Shown: in pieces, positions 22,952 through 28,892 of the stretch
Numbering within the stretch: position 1 is the stretch's first letter
Layout: the number at the start of each line of letters is the position of its first letter
DNA from: Prevotellamassilia sp.
GTDB taxonomy: Bacteria; Bacteroidota; Bacteroidia; Bacteroidales; Bacteroidaceae
DNA length: 28,892 nucleotides
Reading direction: 5' to 3'
Assembly: GCA_009775705.1 (NCBI GenBank)
Contig: VSQE01000030.1
Span: 1-28,892, forward strand
Translations under genes and position numbers: made by a program
Notes under the pieces: generated by a model
Databases searched by the model: none
What the model was told of the DNA's origin: nothing
What the model saw: the letters and a program-made list of their open reading frames with translations, nothing else

Positions 22952-23710
22952 TTAGTCGGCCAGTTTTGCCTTGATGAATTCGCGGTTGAGGCGGGCAATG
23001 TTGGCGATGCTTTCGTTCTTGGGGCATACGGCCTCGCAGGCACGGGTGTTGGTGCAGTTTCCGAAGCCCAGTTCGTCCATCTTGGCCACCATTGCCTTAG
23101 CACGTTTGGCGGCTTCGGGACGTCCCTGAGGCAGTAGGGCAAACTGGCTCACCTTGCTCGAAACGAAGAGCATGGCCGATCCGTTCTTGCAGGCGGCCAC
23201 GCAGGCGCCGCAACCGATGCAGGTGGCGCAGTCCATGGCCTCGTCGGCATCCTGTTTGGGGATAAGGATGGCGTTGGCGTCCTGCGGCTGTCCGGTGCGT
23301 ACTGTCACATATCCGCCGGCGGCCTGGATCTTGTCGAAGGCGGAGCGGTCTACCATGCAGTCCTTGATCACGGGGAAAGCAGCCGAGCGCCAAGGCTCGA
23401 CGGTGATCACGTCGCCGTCATTGAAGCGGCGCATGTAGAGCTGGCAGGTGGTGGCACCGGTGGCCGTCTTGCCGTGAGGCGTACCGTTGATGTAGAGCGA
23501 GCACATGCCGCAGATGCCTTCGCGGCAGTCGTGGTCGAATGTGAACGGCTCTTTGCCCTCGTTGATGAGTTCCTCGTTGAGGATGTCAAGCATTTCGAGG
23601 AAGGAAGTGTCATCGGGGATGTTCTTCATTTCGTGCTGTTCGAAGTGACCTGCATCCTTCGGGCCGTTCTGCTTCCAGTATTTGATTGTAAAGCTGATAT
23701 TCTTAGCCAT
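22952..23710 (-). CDS. frdB: Fumarate reductase / succinate dehydrogenase iron-sulfur subunit
   Basis: A 252-residue subunit passes electrons between the cytochrome b and flavoprotein subunits at the inner face of the membrane. The plant-ferredoxin-type [2Fe-2S] site is seen as CREGICGMCSLYINGTPHG with a late Cys in GATTCQ. The [4Fe-4S]/[3Fe-4S] domain holds CATCIGCGACVAACKNG and CTNTRACEAVCPKN. The length is normal for the family. It is the last gene of the operon, 28 bases after frdA, and is followed by a strong terminator. In Bacteroides this complex works mainly as fumarate reductase in anaerobic respiration and propionate/succinate formation. Confidence 0.95.
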   Translation of the reverse strand: MAKNISFTIKYWKQNGPKDAGHFEQHEMKNIPDDTSFLEMLDILNEELINEGKEPFTFDHDCREGICGMCSLYINGTPHGKTATGATTCQLYMRRFNDGDVITVEPWRSAAFPVIKDCMVDRSAFDKIQAAGGYVTVRTGQPQDANAILIPKQDADEAMDCATCIGCGACVAACKNGSAMLFVSSKVSQFALLPQGRPEAAKRAKAMVAKMDELGFGNCTNTRACEAVCPKNESIANIARLNREFIKAKLAD

Positions 23711-23738
23711 GTTGAATTTCTTTTTGGAGTTCTACGGA

Positions 23739-25685
23739 TTAGTTCTTGTAGTTACGGGTTTGTACCTTGATGGCTTCGTAAACGAGCGGTTCCTTGTTCA
23801 GGACGGGGGTTGCATCGTCGTTGCCCTGGTATTCCCAGCAGCCTACATAGAAGAAGTTCTCGTCATCGCGCTTGGCTTCGCCTTCTTCCGTCTGGTGCTC
23901 TTCGCGGAAGTGTCCGCCGCAGGATTCCTCGCGGTGGAGGGCATCGTTGGCGATGAGTTCGCCCATGAGGATGAAGTCTTCAAGGCGGATGGCTTTCTCC
24001 AGTTCAACATTTACGCCTTCTGTGCTGCCCGGAACGAAGAGGTCCTTGTAGAATGTCTTGCGAAGTTCCTTGAGCATCTTCAGGCCTTCTTCGAGACCGG
24101 CTTTGGTGCGGCCCATGCCCACGTGTTCCCACATGATGTGGCCCAGTTCCTTGTGGAGGGAGTCTACGGAGCGCTTGCCCTTGATGTTGAAGAGGCGGCC
24201 GATGCGTGTCTTGACAGCGTCTTCGGCGGCCTTGAACTCGGGCAGGTCGGTCGAGAAGCGGGGTACGGTGATCTGGTCGCTCAGATAGTTCTGGATGGTG
24301 TAGGGGAGCACGAAGTAGCCGTCGGCCAGACCCTGCATGAGGGCGGATGCACCGAGACGGTTGGCGCCGTGGTCGGAGAAGTTACACTCGCCGATGGCGA
24401 AGAGACCCTGGATGGAGGTCTGGAGCTCGTAGTCAACCCAGATGCCGCCCATGGTGTAGTGTACGGCGGGGAAGATCTGCATCGGAGTCTCGTAGGGGCT
24501 TTCGTCGGTGATTTCCTCGTACATGTCGAAGAGGTTGCCGTAGCGGGCTTCGATCTCATCGCGGCCGAAGTCCTTGATGGCCTGCGAGAAGTCGAGGAAC
24601 ACGGCCAGACCGGTGTTGTTCACGCCATAGCCTTTGTCGCAGCGCTCTTTGGCGGCACGGCTGGCCACATCGCGGGGAACGAGGTTTCCGAAGGCGGGAT
24701 AGCGGCGTTCCAGATAGTAGTCGCGGTCTTCTTCGGGGATGTCTTTGCCTTGCAGACGGCCTTCCTGGCAGGCTTTGGCGTCTTCCAGTTTTTTGGGAAC
24801 CCAGATGCGGCCGTCGTTACGCAGCGATTCAGACATCAGCGTCAGCTTGGACTGTTTGTCGCCGTGAACGGGGATGCAGGTGGGGTGGATCTGGACGTAG
24901 GAGGGATTGGCGAAGTAGGCGCCTTTGCGGTAGCAGGCCATGGCGGCGGAGCAGTTGCAGCCCATGGCGTTGGTGGAGAGGAAATAGGTGTTTCCGTAGC
25001 CTCCCGTACCGATGACCACTGCGTGGGCGGCGAAGCGCTCGATGCCACCCGTCACAAGGTTGCGGGCGATGATGCCGCGGGCGCGGCCGTCGATGATGAC
25101 CACATCGAGCATTTCGTAGCGGGTGTACAGCTCTACGGTGCCGGCGTGTACCTGACACATCAGGGCGGAGTAGGCACCGAGCAGCAGCTGCTGGCCGGTC
25201 TGTCCTTTGGCGTAGAAGGTACGGCTCACCTGTGCGCCGCCGAAGGAGCGGTTGGCAAGCATGCCGCCGTATTCGCGGGCGAAGGGAACTCCCTGTGCCA
25301 CGCACTGGTCGATGATGCTGGCGCTCACTTCGGCCAGACGGTATACGTTGGCCTCGCGGGCACGGTAGTCACCGCCTTTGACGGTGTCGTAGAAGAGGCG
25401 GTACACGGAGTCGCCGTCGTTCTGATAGTTCTTGGCGGCATTGATACCTCCCTGTGCGGCGATGGAGTGGGCGCGGCGGGGCGAATCCTGAATGCAGAAA
25501 TTCTTTACTTTGAAACCCATCTCGCCGAGTGATGCGGCAGCGCTGGCTCCGGCCAGACCCGTTCCCACGACGATGATGTCGAGCTTGCGCTTGTTCTTCG
25601 GGTTCACCAGTTTCTGGTGAGCTTTATAGTTGGTCCATTTTTCAGCAACGGGACCTTCGGGTATTCTTGAATTTATAGTAGCCAT
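23739..25685 (-). CDS. frdA: Fumarate reductase / succinate dehydrogenase flavoprotein subunit
   Basis: A 648-residue catalytic subunit that interconverts fumarate and succinate. The FAD-binding motif reads IIVVGTGLAGASAAASLGEM near residue 40, followed by the histidyl-FAD region PRRAHSIAAQGGINAAKNY. Substrate-site features include HPTCIP and the late HYTMGGIWVDYELQT and GANRLGASALMQGLADG segments. The length and the N-terminal extension before the Rossmann motif fit the Bacteroidota form used with a single-subunit cytochrome b. It lies between frdC (47 bases upstream) and frdB. Confidence 0.96.
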   Translation of the reverse strand: MATINSRIPEGPVAEKWTNYKAHQKLVNPKNKRKLDIIVVGTGLAGASAAASLGEMGFKVKNFCIQDSPRRAHSIAAQGGINAAKNYQNDGDSVYRLFYDTVKGGDYRAREANVYRLAEVSASIIDQCVAQGVPFAREYGGMLANRSFGGAQVSRTFYAKGQTGQQLLLGAYSALMCQVHAGTVELYTRYEMLDVVIIDGRARGIIARNLVTGGIERFAAHAVVIGTGGYGNTYFLSTNAMGCNCSAAMACYRKGAYFANPSYVQIHPTCIPVHGDKQSKLTLMSESLRNDGRIWVPKKLEDAKACQEGRLQGKDIPEEDRDYYLERRYPAFGNLVPRDVASRAAKERCDKGYGVNNTGLAVFLDFSQAIKDFGRDEIEARYGNLFDMYEEITDESPYETPMQIFPAVHYTMGGIWVDYELQTSIQGLFAIGECNFSDHGANRLGASALMQGLADGYFVLPYTIQNYLSDQITVPRFSTDLPEFKAAEDAVKTRIGRLFNIKGKRSVDSLHKELGHIMWEHVGMGRTKAGLEEGLKMLKELRKTFYKDLFVPGSTEGVNVELEKAIRLEDFILMGELIANDALHREESCGGHFREEHQTEEGEAKRDDENFFYVGCWEYQGNDDATPVLNKEPLVYEAIKVQTRNYKN

Positions 25686-25732
25686 TTGTTGTTTCGTTTA
25701 TTGAATTTTGACTTCATTGAGATTGTGTCCCG

Positions 25733-26419
25733 TTAGCAGCATCCGCCGCAGAAGGCGAATTTCAGGGCCACGGTCACGAAGATGAGCATCAGCACCGTCA
25801 CGTAGGCCATGCCGATGGCTTTCCAGCGGCAGAACCAGGTCTTGCCGTTCCAGCCGAGTGTCTGGAAAGCGCTCCAGAAGCCGTGCGTCATGTGGAACCA
25901 GATGGCGGCGAACCAGATGAGGTAGAGCACCGTGAACACGGGGTTGGAGAAGGTGTAGGCAATCATGCCGTAACCGTCGGATGCGCTGGCCACTTCGTTG
26001 ATGTAGGGCATGCCGCCGTTGGCCAGTTCGGCAAACATCATGTTGAACCAGAAGTTGTAGAGGTGAAGCAGCATTCCCACTACGACGATCACGCCGAGCA
26101 CGAACATGTTCTGTGCCGCCCATTCCACCTTCTCGGGCCGGTCGGTCACCGCGTAGCGGCTGGCACCGCGGGCCTTGCGGTTCTGGAGTGTGAGGATGAC
26201 GGCATAGACGAAGTGAAGCGCCACCAAGGCTGCCAGGCCGGCAGTCGCAGCTACGGCATACCAGTTGGCTCCCAGCATCTCGCACACCATGTTATAGCCT
26301 TCTGCGGAAAAGAGGGCTACCAAGTTCATGCAAGCATGAAACGTTAGGAAGAGAATCAGCGCAATGCCTGTTACGGACATTATCACCTTTCTTCCGATAG
26401 ATGAATTACATAACCACAT
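25733..26419 (-). CDS. frdC: Fumarate reductase / succinate dehydrogenase cytochrome b subunit
   Basis: A 228-residue inner-membrane diheme cytochrome b anchors FrdAB and exchanges electrons with menaquinone. About five membrane segments are visible, opening with SSIGRKVIMSVTGIALILFLTFHACMN, the family's usual first helix. Candidate heme ligands are the His residues in TFHACMN, ALHFVYA, MLLHLYNFW and IWFHMTHGFW. It ends in an unusual Cys-rich tail, FCGGCC. It is the first gene of the operon and has a near-consensus promoter upstream. Confidence 0.93.
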   Translation of the reverse strand: MWLCNSSIGRKVIMSVTGIALILFLTFHACMNLVALFSAEGYNMVCEMLGANWYAVAATAGLAALVALHFVYAVILTLQNRKARGASRYAVTDRPEKVEWAAQNMFVLGVIVVVGMLLHLYNFWFNMMFAELANGGMPYINEVASASDGYGMIAYTFSNPVFTVLYLIWFAAIWFHMTHGFWSAFQTLGWNGKTWFCRWKAIGMAYVTVLMLIFVTVALKFAFCGGCC

Positions 26420-26492
26420 ACTTTTGTTAGAATTAAGTTGATATTAAAATTGTTTCCGTAGCTGTGGGTGCGGGGGCCGCACCTTTTCCCTG

Positions 26493-26523
26493 CAAAATTA
26501 AGTTATTTATTGTGTTCTGCAAA
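26493..26523 (-). promoter_or_regulatory. frdCAB promoter
   Basis: The minus strand has TTTG at 26523-26520, a 19-base spacer, then TAATTTTG at 26500-26493. This is a full match to the Bacteroides -33/-7 promoter. It implies an untranslated leader of about 65 bases before the frdC ATG. The rest of the 342-base gap holds only the terminator at 26651-26690. Confidence 0.8.
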
Positions 26524-26650
26524 AAAAAGTTGATTTTTTTATATTTTATACGTGACTTCGAAATTGTATATGAAAGGATTGGGTGTGGAAGTCGATTTGC
26601 GACAGCCATACAACCGGTTCACACTCATCGTCCGGCAGGAGCACACAAAA

Positions 26651-26690
26651 ACAGAAAAAGGGTGGCGACTTCAATCCGGTCACCACCCTT
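26651..26690 (-). terminator. Rho-independent terminator of the secreted-protein operon
   Basis: The arms AAGGGTGGCGAC (26658-26669) and GTCACCACCCTT (26679-26690) pair with one mismatch around a 9-base loop. On the minus strand the stem is followed by TTTCTGTTTTTG. It lies about 70 bases past the stop of the 442-residue secreted protein. Confidence 0.8.
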
Positions 26691-26761
26691 CTTTAAGCAT
26701 TGAAGAAGTTCTGCTAATGCGCCATGAACATTCTTCTACACCACGGCCTACAAATACTTGT

Positions 26762-28090
26762 TTAGAACTGGAGCATGGCTTTGTAATCCATATTACGTTC
26801 GCTGATGGATATCGGGATGCGGGCCATTCTGATATTTATGCCCGCTGCGCCGGAAATTATCATCTTTCCCTTGAGCAGGTCATTAGCCATGAGAGTCTCG
26901 GGAAGATTCACCAAACATTGATATTCCTCGCCGTCCTGTGTTCTCGCAATTCCTTTTTCGTTGGCTGTCAGTTGTTTTTCGCGCACACTACGGTTAATCA
27001 GGGTAAAGTTCACGATGAGGTTCTTGCCTTCGCTTTGAACTCCGTCAAAGTTTACCTGAATGTCACTGTCTGTGATGAAAGTCCCTGGACGGTTTGACGG
27101 TTGTAATTCGGGAAGGACCACATCAGTAAGCACATATTCGAAATCACCGTAAGGATTATTCTCGGTTGAGTGGGTGTATTGTGCGCGTCCTTGGATTTTG
27201 AGAAGATCAATCTTTTGAGCGTCCAAAGGCACTCCGACAATGGTAAAGCGCTGCATGGCTGTCTCATTCGGGCCGATGTTTTTTTCCAGACTCCGATCAG
27301 AACTAACAATGCAGAATGGCGAACCGTTTATGGCAGCAAGTTCATTCCGCTCAAAAGGATTATGAGAGCCGAAATAGGGACTTGCCTTTTTCGACGCCTT
27401 GTTATGGAATTGCACGGGCAGCAAGATATTGTTGCCTATACGGCGCACCTGGCCGATGTTGACAGAAGGTCTCACGCCGCTCATTCCTTTGCTGCTGTCG
27501 ATATGCAGTCTCCACAGGATTTCACGGTGATACCGTTTATTGACATACTCCAAAAGTTCGGGGCCAGTCACATAAGGTTGCTTGTCTCGTGGAAGTTTGT
27601 CTTCCACTTGTGTCAGCACAAGGTTGTCCGGTCCCAAATCTTTGGCCAGAGTCGTGAGACCGAGGAATTGGATTGATTTGTCCGGGTTGACAATGATAAA
27701 GCATTTGCCTTTCGCCCCTGCGTTGTTCACCCAATCGGCCGCTAAAACCCCGTCCTCAATTCTTGGATTCGTGAGTTTCAGTTCTTCTGTCGATGAGAAG
27801 ATGGTCTTGCTGTTGAAGCGGATAAAACCCGGTGCGGACTGTCCGGTGAAGTTCTTTTTGAGTTTCCCGGCATTCATGAAGTCTGACGGAAGAATCTTCA
27901 TCGGGGCTTTTTTCTCTTTGAAAATCTGTGTAAAATCAGGCACTTCGTTGAGAAAGTCAAGATTGGCATACATCCGCTTGCGGGTGACGTTGTCGTTCAT
28001 ATCGCCTTCGTATACGCCCGCGAGATTTACTTGTGCATGTGATGTCAGCCCTATGAGAAGGCTTGTCACCGTCAATAAAAGTCGTTTCAT
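26762..28090 (-). CDS. Secreted protein of unknown function (442 residues)
   Basis: It starts with a clear signal peptide (MKRLLLTVTSLLIGLTSHAQ) with a likely signal peptidase I site after SHA. The mature part looks beta-rich. The region from about residue 195 (RPSVNIGQVRRIGNNILLPVQFHNKASKK) and the region from about 355 (NFDGVQSEGKNLIVNFTLINRSVREKQL) have the look of immunoglobulin-like or transglutaminase-adjacent periplasmic domains. No catalytic motif or membrane segment is evident. It follows the lipoprotein gene with an 18-base gap and shares its terminator, so the two are one operon. I do not recognise the family. Confidence 0.75.
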   Translation of the reverse strand: MKRLLLTVTSLLIGLTSHAQVNLAGVYEGDMNDNVTRKRMYANLDFLNEVPDFTQIFKEKKAPMKILPSDFMNAGKLKKNFTGQSAPGFIRFNSKTIFSSTEELKLTNPRIEDGVLAADWVNNAGAKGKCFIIVNPDKSIQFLGLTTLAKDLGPDNLVLTQVEDKLPRDKQPYVTGPELLEYVNKRYHREILWRLHIDSSKGMSGVRPSVNIGQVRRIGNNILLPVQFHNKASKKASPYFGSHNPFERNELAAINGSPFCIVSSDRSLEKNIGPNETAMQRFTIVGVPLDAQKIDLLKIQGRAQYTHSTENNPYGDFEYVLTDVVLPELQPSNRPGTFITDSDIQVNFDGVQSEGKNLIVNFTLINRSVREKQLTANEKGIARTQDGEEYQCLVNLPETLMANDLLKGKMIISGAAGINIRMARIPISISERNMDYKAMLQF

Positions 28091-28108
28091 TTCGGTTGGT
28101 TTATGTGA

Positions 28109-28774
28109 TTATTGTTCCCAATCGTCGGTATCGAATCCGCCAAGTTGGCCTCCGGGAGTGAAGCACTGGCCGCCTTCGAAAATTCCGGCACGGGATGCGA
28201 TGTCTTCATATATGACGATGGGAGTTTCGAGTTTTTCTCCGTTGTCTTCGCCGTATTCAACACTGTGGGTGAGGAGTATATATCCCAGATGGATTTCCCC
28301 GAGATAATAGTTCTGCTGTGTGAACACCCGGCCGGTATTGTAGGCCAGTGTCACACTGCTGAGAGCCATGACTCCATTTCCTTTTTTCCAGAAAGTCCAG
28401 CCGGAAACGGATTCGCTGGTTTCGGATGTTTCGATGTTGAGAAGTTCGCATTCGCTCTGTTCTTCATCGAACACGTAGGGAGCTTCAAGCGGGTGATTGG
28501 CTTGGTTGATTTTTAGAGTGTCGGCATAGCCTTCGACGCCGGTTGCGATGTCGCGTACCTTGACAAATTTGCTTTTTTCGTTGGCATCATACTCCACGAT
28601 TACGCCGTAGAGCAATGTGTCGGTAGGTTCTTTGCCTGATGAATCGGCATAGAGCGGCGCGCCTTCGTCGCCGATGTTGCCGTAGACCGGATTGGGAACA
28701 TGGGATGTGCAAGACTGTGTGAGAATGCTCACAACGAGGATGAACATCGTCAGAGTAGATTTAAGGGATCTCAT
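28109..28774 (-). CDS. Lipoprotein with an SH3-like N-terminal domain, unknown function
   Basis: With the start at 28774 (MRSLKSTLTMFILVVSILTQ) the product has a lipoprotein signal peptide ending in ILTQSC, so the Cys would be lipidated. An ATG eight codons earlier (28798) is also in frame, but it is only about 13 bases from the predicted transcription start and would put polar residues before the signal. The mature segment from GAPLYADSSG to VEGYADTLKI resembles a bacterial SH3 domain. The acidic C-terminus ends GGFDTDDWEQ. It is the first gene of the pair with the secreted protein and probably faces the periplasm or the cell surface. The family is not recognised. Confidence 0.75.
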   Translation of the reverse strand: MRSLKSTLTMFILVVSILTQSCTSHVPNPVYGNIGDEGAPLYADSSGKEPTDTLLYGVIVEYDANEKSKFVKVRDIATGVEGYADTLKINQANHPLEAPYVFDEEQSECELLNIETSETSESVSGWTFWKKGNGVMALSSVTLAYNTGRVFTQQNYYLGEIHLGYILLTHSVEYGEDNGEKLETPIVIYEDIASRAGIFEGGQCFTPGGQLGGFDTDDWEQ

Positions 28775-28817
28775 AGCGGGATTGTTTGAAATGTTCAAGT
28801 TTCATATTTTACGGGTG

Positions 28818-28849
28818 CAAAGTTACTACAAAAAAGTGAAATGCGGAAA
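28818..28849 (-). promoter_or_regulatory. Promoter of the lipoprotein operon
   Basis: The minus strand reads TAACTTTG at 28825-28818, a full -7 match. TTTC at 28849-28846 (one mismatch to TTTG) lies 20 bases upstream. It supports the lipoprotein start at 28774. Confidence 0.55.
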
Positions 28850-28892
28850 GATATAGTGATAGAATTGAGTTACAAGGGTTTTGGTTGAAGTG

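Noticed and set aside
23682..25532. A 616-residue plus-strand open frame
   Set aside because: It is the antisense shadow of frdA, produced by GC-rich codon use. FrdA on the minus strand has all expected motifs.
1..28892. tRNA or rRNA genes, insertion sequences, integrases or attachment sites
   Set aside because: None could be recognised on reading either strand. Transfer of the accessory blocks is suggested only by composition and gene content.

Overview
The window is a chromosomal segment from a member of the Bacteroidales (Bacteroidota), most likely a gut commensal. The evidence is the dapB-lepB gene order, the three-gene fumarate reductase set in the order cytochrome b / flavoprotein / iron-sulfur, and the recurrent Bacteroides-type -7 promoter element (TAnnTTTG). 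Housekeeping genes are visibly GC-rich. The accessory genes are more AT-rich, which suggests acquired DNA between core blocks.

Layout: (a) 1-210 (-) is the start of an MBOAT-type O-acyltransferase cut by the window edge. (b) 305-3748 (-) is a core operon read dapB > lepB > degenerate S26 peptidase homologue > WbqC-like protein. (c) 3878-6811 (-) is a two-gene BcgI-like restriction-modification system with its own promoter. (d) 6812-7461 is a 650-base gap with direct repeats and an orphan terminator-like hairpin. (e) 7462-9501 (+) is metG. (f) 9643-10773 (-) is an AAA/STAND-like ATPase with a palindromic operator candidate. (g) 10980-22669 (+) is a peptide-natural-product (RiPP-like) cluster. 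(h) 22952-26419 (-) is frdCAB with a clear promoter and terminator. (i) 26762-28774 (-) is a secreted protein and a lipoprotein of unknown function.

The cluster at 10980-22669 is the main discovery candidate. Its genes in order are: a methyltransferase with a large N-terminal extension; a double-glycine precursor peptide; a radical SAM/SPASM maturase; an outer-membrane beta-barrel; a glycosyltransferase that resembles eukaryotic polypeptide GalNAc-transferases; a peptidase-containing ABC exporter; a minimal HlyD-like protein; a GT2 glycosyltransferase; and a Core-2/I-branching-type glycosyltransferase. The predicted core peptide has two cysteine blocks (three Tyr-Cys pairs, then three CxC pairs) joined by a Thr/Ser/Pro-rich, mucin-like linker. 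The inferred product is an exported, radical-SAM-modified peptide whose linker carries an O-glycan, possibly methylated: a bacterial analogue of mucin-type O-glycosylation.

The precursor leader, the radical SAM gene and the exporter gene each carry a single-base frame disruption, while every other gene in the window reads through. This is either cluster-specific decay, reversible A-tract variation or recoding, or sequencing error; it must be settled before any function is claimed. All positions and residue numbers were counted by hand from the sequence, and no database search was possible.
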